From the NCBI GenBank assembly GCA_934661735.1, contig CAKUJN010000020.1:1-28218 (forward strand): a DNA stretch of 28,218 bases, in the 5' to 3' direction. The notes under the pieces were generated by a model. It saw only the letters and a program-made list of their open reading frames with translations, was not told the origin of the DNA and searched no databases. The stretch is from an uncultured Oscillospiraceae bacterium. Its GTDB lineage: Bacteria; Bacillota; Clostridia; Oscillospirales; Oscillospiraceae. A program made the translations under genes and the position numbers. The first letter of the stretch is position 1. Each line of letters starts with the position of its first letter. Positions 1 to 9,989 of the stretch are shown here, piece by piece.

Positions 1-197
1 CTTACAAGTTCGTTGATGCTGACACCGAATTCTTTTGACAGCAGCGACAGCATTTCAACATCGGGCATATAGTTGCCATTCTCCCAGCGGGAAATGGTTT
101 TGTTGGTCACGCCAAGCTTTTCTCCGAGCTGCTCCTGCGTCAAGCCTTTCTCTTTCCGCAGGGCTGCGATAAATTTCCCGATTTTTATTTGATCCAT
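1..197 (-). CDS. XRE-family helix-turn-helix regulator, N-terminal part (runs off the window)
   Basis: Sequence-specific DNA-binding regulator, cut by the window edge after 65 codons. The visible protein begins MDQIKIGKFIAALRKEKGLT and continues with QEQLGEKLGVTNKTISRWEN, the standard Cro/CI-type helix-turn-helix: QEQLGEKLGV is helix 2 and TNKTISRWE the recognition helix (about residues 20-42). It then reads PDVEMLSLLSKEFGVSINEL, typical of this family. The start is ATG at 197, with GAGGTGA 5 bases upstream. The C-terminal effector or membrane part, if any, lies outside the window, so target and signal cannot be named. Family assignment is firm; function is unknown. Confidence 0.85.
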   Translation of the reverse strand, partial: MDQIKIGKFIAALRKEKGLTQEQLGEKLGVTNKTISRWENGNYMPDVEMLSLLSKEFGVSINELV

Positions 198-216
198 TTC
201 ACTCACCTCGTTGGAA

Positions 217-222
217 ATTATA
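217..222 (-). promoter_or_regulatory. -10 element of the XRE gene promoter
   Basis: The minus strand reads TGTTATAAT here, an extended -10 (TGnTATAAT) about 20 bases before the ATG at 197. No good -35 hexamer is visible 16-18 bases further upstream, which extended -10 promoters can tolerate. Confidence 0.45.
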
Positions 223-340
223 ACACGCCTTCCGTAAAATGAATTCCCCACAAACAGCGAATGCGCTACCTGCAAGTAAGAAAATACATTCTTTGCTCTT
301 TTTGCCGCAGCAGTGTAATAATCGTTCTATTTCTCCCACC

Positions 341-377
341 GGAAAACCGGCCTGTGAGCAAAGCTCACAGGCCGGTT
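341..377 (-). terminator. Intrinsic terminator of the nucleoside operon (after udk)
   Basis: A perfect 15-bp stem (345-359 with 363-377) with an AAA loop lies 13 bases beyond the udk stop codon. Read on the minus strand it is followed by TTTT. It ends the operon before the XRE gene. Confidence 0.8.
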
Positions 378-389
378 CTGCTACTGCTG

Positions 390-1013
390 TTATCCGTCAA
401 TATGCCGCTGAATCCGGTTGATGATCATCTCCAGCGCAATCAGGTTTTTGCCGCCCTCCGGCACGATCAGATTGGCGTTCTTCTTGCTTGGCTCGACAAA
501 CTGCTCGTGCATGGGCTTGACCGTCGTCAGATACTGTTCAATGACCGAGTCGATGGTCCGCCCGCGCTTTTTCACGTCGCGGCGGATACGGCGGCACAGC
601 CGTACGTCCGCGTCCGCGTCGACAAAGATCTTGATGTCCATCTCGCTGCACAGCTCGCGGTTTTCAAAAATCAGAATGCCCTCCACCACAATGACCTTTT
701 TCGGCTCAACACGGAGCACTGCCTCCGCGCGGTTGTGGATGGTGTAGTCATACGTCGGACATTCAATCGACTCGCCGCGCTTGAGCATCCGCAGATGTTC
801 AATCATCATATCCGTGTCAAACGCGCTGGGATGGTCGTAATTGAGCCTGCTGCGCTCCTCATACGTCAGCTCGTCGTGCCGCTTGTAATAGTTGTCGTGG
901 CTCAGGACCGTGATGTTGTCGCCGAAGCGGTTGATCAGTGCCTTGACCAGTGTCGTCTTGCCGCTGCCGGTGCCGCCGGCCACGCCGATCACAATAATGC
1001 CGGATTGTGCCAT
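390..1013 (-). CDS. udk: Uridine kinase (uridine/cytidine kinase)
   Basis: Phosphorylates uridine and cytidine to UMP and CMP with ATP or GTP in the cytoplasm (pyrimidine salvage). The 207-residue product has the P-loop GVAGGTGSGKTT at residues 10-21, followed by SHDNYYKRHDEL and NYDHPSAFDTDM, which line the nucleoside site in this family, then VVEGILIF and RRIRRDVKKRGR. Length matches the usual 205-212 residues. The start chosen is ATG 1013, 7 bases after GGGGAG; an in-frame ATG at 1019 sits too close to that site. The gene is last in the operon, 29 bases after pdp and just before a strong terminator. The pairing with a nucleoside phosphorylase and a nucleoside-type ABC transporter supports a salvage role. 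Confidence 0.95.
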   Translation of the reverse strand: MAQSGIIVIGVAGGTGSGKTTLVKALINRFGDNITVLSHDNYYKRHDELTYEERSRLNYDHPSAFDTDMMIEHLRMLKRGESIECPTYDYTIHNRAEAVLRVEPKKVIVVEGILIFENRELCSEMDIKIFVDADADVRLCRRIRRDVKKRGRTIDSVIEQYLTTVKPMHEQFVEPSKKNANLIVPEGGKNLIALEMIINRIQRHIDG

Positions 1014-1042
1014 ATTCATTCTCCCCTGTCTATCTATCCGTT

Positions 1043-2344
1043 TCAGCGCACGATGCCCAGAATCAATGCCTCCCGTTCGGGTGCCTCTTCGCTCCAGCGC
1101 AGCGCGCCCAGCAGCGTCTGCTCGCTCGCCGCGACGGTCTGGCTCTGGTTTGTGTACAGCTCGGCAATGGCCTCGCCCTCGCGGACATAGTCGCCGGTTT
1201 TCTTCTTCAGGACGATACCGGCCGCATAGTCGATGGCATCCTCCTTTTTCTGCCGTCCCGCGCCCAGAATGGCCGACGCCTCGCCGACCTTCTGCGTGTC
1301 CATCGCGCAGATATAACCGCTGCACGGCGCTTTGACGCACACGCGGACCGACGCCTGCGGCAGGAGGCTGAAATCCTCCAGTGCGCGCGCGTCGCCGCCC
1401 TGCGCGGCAATCCATTTCTTCATCGTCTCAAATGCCGCGCCGGAGACAATCACGTCCTCCACGCGCGCACGCGTCATTTCCTCGTCCCAGCCGTTGCACA
1501 GCATCAGCATGTTGCACGCCAGCTCCACGCATACCGCGCGCAGATCGGCACAGCCGCGCCCGCGCAGGACCTCAACCGCCTCCATCACCTCCAGCGCATT
1601 GCCGATGTAATAGCCCAGCGGAATATCCATGTTCGTCATGACCGCCGTGACTCTGCGGCCGCACGCCTTGCCGATGGAAACCATGCTTTCGGCCAGCTTC
1701 CGTCCGTCTGCCAGTGTTTTCATAAACGCACCGGAGCCGATTTTCACGTCCAGCACAATCGAATGCGAGCCGGCGGCCAGCTTTTTCGACATAATCGACG
1801 AGGTGATCAGCGGCAGCGAATCCACTGTCGCCGTCACGTCGCGCAGCGCGTAGAGCTTTTTGTCCGCGGGAGTGAGATTTCCGCTCTGGCCGATGACGGC
1901 CACGCCCACCTGTTCAACCTGACGCATGAAATCGTCCGCGGAAAGCGTCGTGCGGAAGCCTGGGATGGATTCCAGCTTGTCCACCGTTCCGCCCGTATGC
2001 CCAAGGCCGCGGCCGGACATTTTCGCCATTCTGCCGCCCAGCGTCGCCACAATCGGCGCGACGATCAGCGTCGTCTTGTCGCCCACGCCGCCGGTCGAGT
2101 GCTTGTCCACCGACTTATCGCCGAAGCGGCTGAGGTCGATGGTATCGCCCGAGTGCATCATCGCGTCGGTCAGAACGGCCGTCTCATGGTCGTCCATCCC
2201 GCGGTAAAACACCGCCATGGCAAACGCCGACATCTGATAGTCGGGGATTTCCCCGTTCGTGAAGCCGGAGATGATAAAGCGGATCTCCTCGTCCGACAGC
2301 ACACCGCCGTCGCGTTTTTTCTCAATCAGATCCACCATTCGCAT
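1043..2344 (-). CDS. pdp: Pyrimidine-nucleoside phosphorylase
   Basis: Cleaves uridine, thymidine and deoxyuridine with phosphate to the free base and (deoxy)ribose 1-phosphate. The 433-residue length is typical. Seen motifs are KSVDKHSTGGVGDKT (residues 77-91), which binds phosphate, and SGRGLGHTGGTVDKLES (110-126), the family signature. The C-terminal part contains the VREGEAIAELYTN segment of the alpha/beta domain. The start is ATG 2344, 8 bases after AGAGGT. A second ATG six bases downstream is possible. It follows the permease gene after 62 bases and precedes udk by 29. The family also contains stricter thymidine phosphorylases (DeoA); the Firmicute context and salvage partner favour the broad pyrimidine enzyme, but specificity cannot be proven from sequence. 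Confidence 0.92.
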   Translation of the reverse strand: MRMVDLIEKKRDGGVLSDEEIRFIISGFTNGEIPDYQMSAFAMAVFYRGMDDHETAVLTDAMMHSGDTIDLSRFGDKSVDKHSTGGVGDKTTLIVAPIVATLGGRMAKMSGRGLGHTGGTVDKLESIPGFRTTLSADDFMRQVEQVGVAVIGQSGNLTPADKKLYALRDVTATVDSLPLITSSIMSKKLAAGSHSIVLDVKIGSGAFMKTLADGRKLAESMVSIGKACGRRVTAVMTNMDIPLGYYIGNALEVMEAVEVLRGRGCADLRAVCVELACNMLMLCNGWDEEMTRARVEDVIVSGAAFETMKKWIAAQGGDARALEDFSLLPQASVRVCVKAPCSGYICAMDTQKVGEASAILGAGRQKKEDAIDYAAGIVLKKKTGDYVREGEAIAELYTNQSQTVAASEQTLLGALRWSEEAPEREALILGIVR

Positions 2345-2372
2345 AAAAACATACCTCTTTTCCAGATTCAGC

Positions 2373-2400
2373 GCAGGCGAACCGCCAGCGGTCCGCCTGC
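2373..2400 (-). other. Intercistronic hairpin between the second permease and pdp
   Basis: GCAGGCG pairs with CGCCTGC, and ACCGC with GCGGT inside, separated by one mismatch. There is no U-run on the minus strand, so it is not a complete terminator. It could tune the pdp-udk transcript level or mRNA decay, but that is only inference. Confidence 0.4.
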
Positions 2401-2406
2401 CGCGTT

Positions 2407-3327
2407 TTATCGCTGTCCCTTGTCGTAGGGAATGCCCTCGGCCTTCGGCGCGCGGGATTTCTTCGACGTAAAGGCCAGAATGATCATCGACGCCACAAAC
2501 GGCATCATGTTGTAGACCTCCTTCGTCAGCTTCAGCGCGCTGAGCCAGCCAATCGAGTCATAGATATTGGCCAGCGCCTTGAAAATTGCGAAGAAGATCG
2601 CCGCCAGCGCGATGCGCGTCGGCTTCCACTGGCCGAAGATCATAACCGCAAGGGCAAGGAAGCCCATACCGGCCACGCCGACCTCAAAATTCCATGTGGA
2701 GACGGCCGGAACAATATACGCAAAGCCGCCGATACCGGCCAGAAAGCCCGAAATCAGCACGCCGGCCCAGCGCATCCGGTAGACGTTGATGCCCACCGAG
2801 TCCGCCGCCTGCGGATGCTCGCCGCAGGCCATCAGCCGCAGGCCGAAGCGCGTCTTGTACAGCACGACATACGCCGCAATCAGCAGCACAATGCCGATCA
2901 GCAGGAACACATTGATCGTCAGCCCGCCGATGTTGAACATGAACGCGGAGTTGTCATAGCTCAGCTTCGCCGACTGCGAGCCGTTGACACGCTTGACCAC
3001 GACCAGCGCAATTGCCGTTGACAGCAGGTTCAGCGCCGTTCCGCCGATGGTCTGGTCCGCCTTCAGATTGATGGCGGAAAAGCCCAGCAGCGCCGAGTAC
3101 GCAACGCCGGAAACCGCCGCCAGCACAATGGAAAGCGCAACCTTCCATCCCGCGGCCATGTCCGCCGGAAACAGGTTCAGCGCCAGCACGCCGACCAGTC
3201 CGCCGATAACCATAATGCCCTCCAGCGCAAGGTTGATGACGCCCGAGCGCTCGGCATAGCAGCCGCCCAGCGCCACCAGCATCAGAACCGTCGCCGAAAG
3301 CAGCGCGTATTTCAGCATCAGCATCAT
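2407..3327 (-). CDS. Nucleoside-type ABC transporter permease, second subunit (NupQ/RnsD-like)
   Basis: Integral membrane subunit (306 residues) of an importer related to B. subtilis NupNOPQ and streptococcal RnsABCD. It is almost entirely hydrophobic, with about eight to ten membrane segments. It carries the family segment GVINLALEGIMVIGGL (about residues 29-44) and the cytoplasmic loop ACGEHPQAADSVGINVYRMR (about 166-185), which contacts the ATPase in this class. Its start codon overlaps the stop of the preceding permease gene (ATGA, 3324-3327), so the two are probably translationally coupled. Together with pdp and udk downstream this suggests uptake of nucleosides, probably pyrimidine nucleosides; the substrate is inferred, not seen. 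Confidence 0.88.
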   Translation of the reverse strand: MMLMLKYALLSATVLMLVALGGCYAERSGVINLALEGIMVIGGLVGVLALNLFPADMAAGWKVALSIVLAAVSGVAYSALLGFSAINLKADQTIGGTALNLLSTAIALVVVKRVNGSQSAKLSYDNSAFMFNIGGLTINVFLLIGIVLLIAAYVVLYKTRFGLRLMACGEHPQAADSVGINVYRMRWAGVLISGFLAGIGGFAYIVPAVSTWNFEVGVAGMGFLALAVMIFGQWKPTRIALAAIFFAIFKALANIYDSIGWLSALKLTKEVYNMMPFVASMIILAFTSKKSRAPKAEGIPYDKGQR

Positions 3328-4487
3328 TGTTCCTCACGCTCCTTTCCCTTTTCCGCAGGCTCATCCGGCTTTTCCGCGTTCGCGTTTTCCCCGCGGCGCG
3401 CGCCCGACAGAAGCCGTGAAAGCCTGCCGCGGAACAGCAGGGAGAACGCGCACAGGTAGATGATAATGCCGGAAATGATATCCGCGATTTCCGGCGGGAA
3501 AATCGACGCGTTCATAAAGCCGCCGCCGGTTGTGATATGCGAAATGAACAGTGCGGAGAAAATCGCGCCGATTGGGTTGGACGAGGCCAGCAGCGCGACG
3601 GAAATGCCGTCAAAGCCCTCGCTGGGCAGCGCTGTGGAGTCGCCTGGAATCCACTGTGCCGCGCCGGACAGATAATACAGTCCCGCGCCGAAGCCCGCCA
3701 GCGCGCCGGCGATGAGCATCGACAGGATGATGCTGCGCTTTTCGTTGATGCCGGCGTAGCGCGCGGCGCTCTTGTTGCAGCCACAGGCCTTCAGCTCATA
3801 GCCGAACGTCGTCCGGTTCAGCACCACATGCAGAACCACGGCCAGAATGATGGCCAGGAAAATCGCGATGGTGCAGGATTTATAGTTGAACACCGTCGCC
3901 ATATCCAGCCCGAACAGCCTGCTGGGAATCAGCGACTCACCGGTCACGGCAAAGGTTTTCGCCTGCTTGGCGTTGTACATTGCGCCGGAGCCGCGGCCGT
4001 ACATGATCGTGTTGCAGCCGTACAGGCCGATCCAGTTGAACATGATGGCCGTGATGACCTCGTTGACATTCAGATATGCCTTGAAGATGCCCGGGATTGC
4101 GCCCCATACCGCGCCGAACACCGTCGCGGCCAGCAGACACACCCACCACGGCGCGTGCAGCAGCAGCGCGAAAATCAGCGCGCCGAACGCGCCCAGCGTA
4201 TACTGACCGGCCGCGCCGATATTGAACAGGCCCGTCTTGAATGCGAACGCCACCGAAAGGCCGCACATGATCAGCGGTGCCGCTGTGACGATCTCCTTGC
4301 CGACACCGGACGGCGCCATGTAGAAGCCGCCCAGCAGAATCTGCCGGAAGCCGTCGGTATACGCCTTTCCGCCGCCGAGCAGCAGCAGAACAACAAAGCC
4401 GAACACCAGTCCGATCAGGATGCAGATCAGGCTGGAAAGCAGACTGACAAAGCCGGAGGAGGACAGCAGAGATTTCTTTTTCATCAT
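3324..4487 (-). CDS. Nucleoside-type ABC transporter permease, first subunit (NupP/RnsC-like)
   Basis: Larger membrane subunit (387 residues) of the same importer. It has a short basic N-terminus (MMKKKSLLSS), a first membrane segment around residues 12-38, and the family segment TAAPLIMCGLSVAFAFKTGL followed by FNIGAAGQYTLGAFGA. The loop ELKACGCNKSAARYAGINEK (about residues 237-256) is the usual ATPase-contact loop. The C-terminal 30 residues are charged and rich in Glu and Lys, and are cytoplasmic. A GGGAGG site lies 7 bases before the first ATG and 10 before a second adjacent one, so the start is uncertain by one residue. It lies 11 bases after the ATPase gene and overlaps the next permease gene by 4 bases. 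Confidence 0.88.
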   Translation of the reverse strand: MMKKKSLLSSSGFVSLLSSLICILIGLVFGFVVLLLLGGGKAYTDGFRQILLGGFYMAPSGVGKEIVTAAPLIMCGLSVAFAFKTGLFNIGAAGQYTLGAFGALIFALLLHAPWWVCLLAATVFGAVWGAIPGIFKAYLNVNEVITAIMFNWIGLYGCNTIMYGRGSGAMYNAKQAKTFAVTGESLIPSRLFGLDMATVFNYKSCTIAIFLAIILAVVLHVVLNRTTFGYELKACGCNKSAARYAGINEKRSIILSMLIAGALAGFGAGLYYLSGAAQWIPGDSTALPSEGFDGISVALLASSNPIGAIFSALFISHITTGGGFMNASIFPPEIADIISGIIIYLCAFSLLFRGRLSRLLSGARRGENANAEKPDEPAEKGKEREEQ

Positions 4488-4498
4488 TCCATCCTCCC

Positions 4499-6031
4499 TT
4501 ACATTCTCTTCGCGCCGGCCATATACAGGCCAAGCTCTTCCACGGTGACGCTGCGCGGGTCAAATTCGCCCACGATCTCACCGGCATACATGACCAGAAT
4601 CCGATCGGCCACATTCATGACCTCGTCCAGCTCCAGCGACACCAGCAAAACGCCCTTGCCCTCGTCACGCTGCGCGACCAGCTGCTTATGGATATACTCA
4701 ATCGCGCCGACGTCCAGTCCGCGCGTCGGCTGCACCGCCACCAGAAGCTCGGGGTCCTTGTCAATCTCTCGCGCGACAATCGCCTTCTGCTGGTTGCCGC
4801 CGGACATGCTGCGCACAATGGTCTGCGACCCCTGACCCGAGCGCACGTCGTACTGCTCGATCAGCCGGTCGGAATACGCGCGCACCGCGTCAAAGCGGAT
4901 AAAGCCGTTTTTCTGGAACTCGGGCTGCCAGTAGCGCTGAAGCACCATGTTCTGCTCCAGCGTGAAGTCCAGCACCAGACCATGCTTGTGCCGGTCCTCG
5001 GGGATGTGGCTCATGCCGTCCTTCGAGCGCTCGCGGATGGGTGCCTTCATGATATCGCGCCCGCACAGCGTGATTGTGCCGGACGACTGTTTTTCCAGAC
5101 CCGTCAGCGCGTAGATAAACTCGGTCTGGCCGTTGCCCTCGATACCGGCAAGGCAGACGATTTCGCCGCGCCGCACCTGAAGCGACACATCCCTGACGGC
5201 GTCGTTCCTGTGCAGCTTTGACGGGACGGTCAGGTTCTGCACGTCCAGCACAACCTCGCCCGGGGTCATCGGCTTCTTGTCCACCTTGAAATTGACCTGC
5301 CGGCCGACCATCATCGCCGAAAGCTCCTCCATGGTCGTCTCGCGCGTGTTGACCGTGCCGATGCACCGGCCCTTGCGCAGAACCGTGCACCGGTCCGCAA
5401 CCGCCATAATCTCCGCCAGCTTGTGCGAAATAAACAGGATGGACTTACCCTCTGCCGCCAGATTGCGCATGATCTGCATCAGCTCGTCAATCTCCTGCGG
5501 CGTCAGGACGGCCGTCGGCTCGTCAAAGATCAGAATTTCATTGTCGCGGTAGAGCATCTTGAGAATTTCGGTTCTCTGCTGCATGCCGACGGAGATATCC
5601 TCGATCTTCGCGTCCGGATCGACGCGCAGGCCATAGCGCTCGGACAGCTCGACAACCTTTTCCCGCGCCTGCTTCTTCTGTAAAAAGCCGCCGCGGTTCG
5701 GCTCCACGCCCAGAATGATATTGTCCAGAACCGAGAAGCATTCAACCAGCTTGAAATGCTGATGCACCATGCCGATGTTCAGCGCGTTGGCGTCGTTCGG
5801 GTCGTTGATCCGGACGACCTCGCCGTTTTTTCTGATCACACCGGCCTCCGGCTGGTACAGGCCGAACAGAACGCTCATCAGCGTGGATTTTCCGGCGCCG
5901 TTCTCACCCAGCAGCGCGTGGATTTCGCCGCGCCGCAGCTGGAGCGTCACGTTGTCATTTGCCCGAATACCAGGAAACTCCTTGGTGATGTTCAGCATTT
6001 CAATGACATATTGCGGCTCCGCCAAGTTCAT
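4499..6031 (-). CDS. Nucleoside-type ABC transporter ATP-binding protein with two ABC modules (NupO/RnsB-like)
   Basis: Energising subunit of the importer (510 residues). Two ABC domains sit in one chain. Module 1 has Walker A GENGAGKS (about residues 42-49), signature ISVGMQQRTEIL and Walker B ILIFDEPTAVL. Module 2 begins around residue 256, has a degenerate P-loop GIEGNGQTEF, signature SMSGGNQQKAIVAREI and QPTRGLDVGA in place of a normal Walker B. This asymmetric layout is characteristic of sugar and nucleoside importers. The start chosen is ATG 6031; a GTG immediately before it (6034) is the alternative. It is the first gene of the operon. The BMP/NupN-type lipoprotein that usually precedes it is absent; the neighbour upstream is the dnaJ terminator. 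Confidence 0.9.
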   Translation of the reverse strand: MNLAEPQYVIEMLNITKEFPGIRANDNVTLQLRRGEIHALLGENGAGKSTLMSVLFGLYQPEAGVIRKNGEVVRINDPNDANALNIGMVHQHFKLVECFSVLDNIILGVEPNRGGFLQKKQAREKVVELSERYGLRVDPDAKIEDISVGMQQRTEILKMLYRDNEILIFDEPTAVLTPQEIDELMQIMRNLAAEGKSILFISHKLAEIMAVADRCTVLRKGRCIGTVNTRETTMEELSAMMVGRQVNFKVDKKPMTPGEVVLDVQNLTVPSKLHRNDAVRDVSLQVRRGEIVCLAGIEGNGQTEFIYALTGLEKQSSGTITLCGRDIMKAPIRERSKDGMSHIPEDRHKHGLVLDFTLEQNMVLQRYWQPEFQKNGFIRFDAVRAYSDRLIEQYDVRSGQGSQTIVRSMSGGNQQKAIVAREIDKDPELLVAVQPTRGLDVGAIEYIHKQLVAQRDEGKGVLLVSLELDEVMNVADRILVMYAGEIVGEFDPRSVTVEELGLYMAGAKRM

Positions 6032-6072
6032 CACTCCCTCTTCGCGCCGTATCCGGCGCTGTTTTGGATAAT

Positions 6073-6078
6073 ATTATA
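6073..6078 (-). promoter_or_regulatory. Probable -10 element of the nucleoside operon promoter
   Basis: The minus strand reads TATAAT about 42 bases before the ATPase start, between that gene and the dnaJ terminator. No good -35 lies 16-18 bases upstream, so the promoter may be weak or need an activator. Confidence 0.4.
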
Positions 6079-6199
6079 TCGTATTTTTGCAGGAAATTCC
6101 ACCCGCTGCGGTCGTTTTCTTTCGGAAATAAGTCAAATTTCATCGCAATTTTTTGTGAATTCTGCCGTTTTTTCGCATTCTGCGGCCAAAAAATCGCGT

Positions 6200-6228
6200 A
6201 AAAAAGCACCGGCGCAGCGCGCCGGTGC
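6200..6228 (-). terminator. Intrinsic terminator of the hrcA-grpE-dnaK-dnaJ operon
   Basis: A perfect 10-bp GC-rich stem (6206-6215 with 6219-6228), three-base loop, followed on the minus strand by six T residues. It lies 15 bases after the dnaJ stop codon. Confidence 0.9.
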
Positions 6229-6243
6229 CTCCCGTTTTTATGT

Positions 6244-7398
6244 TCAGTTGTCTTTCAGGCGCTCAAAAAAGCTTTTCTTTTTCGGCTGCGCATCGTCTCC
6301 GATGCTCTCGCCCAGCCTGCGCAGCAGCTCCTTCTGCTCGCGGTTGAGCTTCTGCGGCGTCTCGACCACAACGGTGACAAACTGGTCGCCGCGCGTCTTA
6401 TAGCCGACATACGGAATGCCCTTGCCGCGCAGACGGAACGTCGTGCCGGTCTGCGTCCCCTCGGGGATGGTATAGCGCACCTTGCCGTCCAGCGTTGGGA
6501 CCTCAATCGACGCGCCCAGCGCCGCCTGTGTAAACGTGATGGGCATCTCGCACAGCACGTTCGCGCCGTCACGCGTGAAGATCGGATGCTTGCGCACCGC
6601 AACCGTCACCAGCAGATCGCCGTTCGGGCCGCCGTTTGATCCGGCATTGCCCTCCTCACGTACACGGAACGACTGGCCGTTGTCGATGCCAGCCGGCACC
6701 TTGACGCGCAGCGTCCGGTTGCAGCGAACCTTGCCCTTGCCGCGGCAGGACGGACACGGGTCCTTGATGATTTTGCCCTGACCGCCACACTTGGGACACG
6801 GCTGCGTAGACTGCATGGTCATGCCCATGAAATTCTGCTGCGTGCGGACGGTGCCGCGGCCGCCGCAGTAGCTGCATGTCTCAGGCTGGCTGCCCTCACG
6901 GCAGCCGGAGCCGTGGCAGGTGCTGCACTGCTCGACGCGGCTGTAGGTGATCTCGCGCTCACAGCCGAACGCCGCATCCTCAAAGGTAATCTCAATCTCG
7001 CTGACAACGTTCTGGCCCTTCGCCGGTCCGTTTCTGCGCGCGGACGAAGCGCCTGACGCGCCGCCGCCGAAGAAGTCGCCGAAGATATCGCCCAGATCGC
7101 CGAAGCCGCTGAAGCCGCCGCCAAAGCCACCGAAGCCCGCGCCCGCGTTCGGATTGAAGTTCGGGTCGACGCCGGCAAAGCCGTACTGGTCATAGCGGGC
7201 TTTCTTGTCCGGATTTGACAGGACCTCATAAGCCTCGTTGACCTCCTTGAACTTTTCCTCAGCGGTCTTGTCGCCTGGGTTCTGGTCCGGATGGTACTTC
7301 ATCGCCAGCTTGCGGTAGGATTTCTTGATCTCGGCGTCCGAGGCGTTTTTCTCTACGCCCAGCACCTCATAATAATCTCGTTTGTTCTGATCTGCCAT
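6244..7398 (-). CDS. dnaJ: Chaperone DnaJ (Hsp40)
   Basis: Co-chaperone that delivers unfolded proteins to DnaK and stimulates its ATPase in the cytoplasm. The 384-residue protein has the full type I layout. The J domain is at residues 8-70, with the HPD triad in [11 protein letters not shown] Gly/Phe-rich linker with repeated GFGG segments follows. The zinc-finger region has four CxxCxGxG-type repeats ([32 protein letters not shown]). The rest is the substrate-binding C-terminal domain. The C-terminus is basic ([14 protein letters not shown]). It is last in the heat-shock operon, 78 bases after dnaK, with its own terminator. Confidence 0.97.
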   Translation of the reverse strand: MADQNKRDYYEVLGVEKNASDAEIKKSYRKLAMKYHPDQNPGDKTAEEKFKEVNEAYEVLSNPDKKARYDQYGFAGVDPNFNPNAGAGFGGFGGGFSGFGDLGDIFGDFFGGGASGASSARRNGPAKGQNVVSEIEITFEDAAFGCEREITYSRVEQCSTCHGSGCREGSQPETCSYCGGRGTVRTQQNFMGMTMQSTQPCPKCGGQGKIIKDPCPSCRGKGKVRCNRTLRVKVPAGIDNGQSFRVREEGNAGSNGGPNGDLLVTVAVRKHPIFTRDGANVLCEMPITFTQAALGASIEVPTLDGKVRYTIPEGTQTGTTFRLRGKGIPYVGYKTRGDQFVTVVVETPQKLNREQKELLRRLGESIGDDAQPKKKSFFERLKDN

Positions 7399-7435
7399 AT
7401 GTGTCTCACCTCAGTTTCGGTGGAGAACAGCCAAG

Positions 7436-7456
7436 AGGGGCGGAAAATCCGCCCCT
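7436..7456 (-). repeat. Hairpin in the dnaK-dnaJ gap (GGGGCGGA-type palindrome)
   Basis: AGGGGCGGA pairs perfectly with TCCGCCCCT around an AAA loop. There is no U-run after it on the minus strand, so it is unlikely to stop transcription fully. The core resembles the palindromes at 25818 and 26168. It may stabilise the upstream dnaK mRNA or lower dnaJ expression relative to dnaK; this is inference. Confidence 0.5.
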
Positions 7457-7476
7457 GCCTGGACTGAAATCTCAGA

Positions 7477-9324
<1,848 letters not shown>

Positions 9325-9386
9325 CTATATCTGAATGTGAATCGTTTACAAATGAATGATGGATTATGATTTCTATTTATATGGAA

Positions 9387-9971
9387 TCAGTTTGCAACCT
9401 TGACCATCGCAAACCGGATTACCTTTTCGCCTACGATGAAGCCCTTCTGGAAAACCTCTGCAATGACGTTTTCTCCGAGGCTCTCATCCTCACAGTGCAT
9501 CACCGCGTTGTGCAGCGTCGGGTCAAATGCCTCGCCCGCCGCGCCGAACGCCTTGACGCCCAGCTTTTCCATGACGGCCACCAGCTGGTTCATCGTCATT
9601 TCCACGCCCTTTTTGAACGCCTCGTCGGCGGTCTGCTGGGCCAGTGCCCGCTCCAGATTGTCGTACACGGGAAGGAATTTACCCACCGTTTCCGACCGGA
9701 TTTCAGTGTAGAGGCTGTCCTTTTCACGCTGGCTGCGCTTACGGAAGTTGTCATATTCCGCGGCCAGCCGCAGGTAGCTGTCATGCTCCTTTGCCAGTTC
9801 CGCCTTCGCCTTGTCCAGTTCGGACGGCTCTGCCGGCTTTTCCGCCGTTTCCTCCGGTTCCTGCTGCGGCACGTCGGTCTGCTCGCAGACCAGTTCCTCT
9901 TCCGCAGCCTGACCGGCAGCGTTTTCCTTTTCCTCCGCGGCCTTTTCCGCGGCTTTCTTCTGTTCGCTCAT
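9387..9971 (-). CDS. grpE: Nucleotide exchange factor GrpE
   Basis: Releases ADP from DnaK and so resets the chaperone cycle. The 194-residue protein has a low-complexity, Ala/Glu-rich N-terminus (about residues 1-55), then a long helix that forms the dimer coiled coil (SELDKAKAELAKEHDSYLRL through about residue 110), and a C-terminal beta domain. That domain contains the conserved stretch EAFDPTLHNAVM and ends VIRFAMVKVAN. The gene follows hrcA after 18 bases and precedes dnaK, the standard Firmicute order. Confidence 0.95.
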   Translation of the reverse strand: MSEQKKAAEKAAEEKENAAGQAAEEELVCEQTDVPQQEPEETAEKPAEPSELDKAKAELAKEHDSYLRLAAEYDNFRKRSQREKDSLYTEIRSETVGKFLPVYDNLERALAQQTADEAFKKGVEMTMNQLVAVMEKLGVKAFGAAGEAFDPTLHNAVMHCEDESLGENVIAEVFQKGFIVGEKVIRFAMVKVAN

Positions 9972-9989
9972 GTTTGTATCCTCCGAAGC

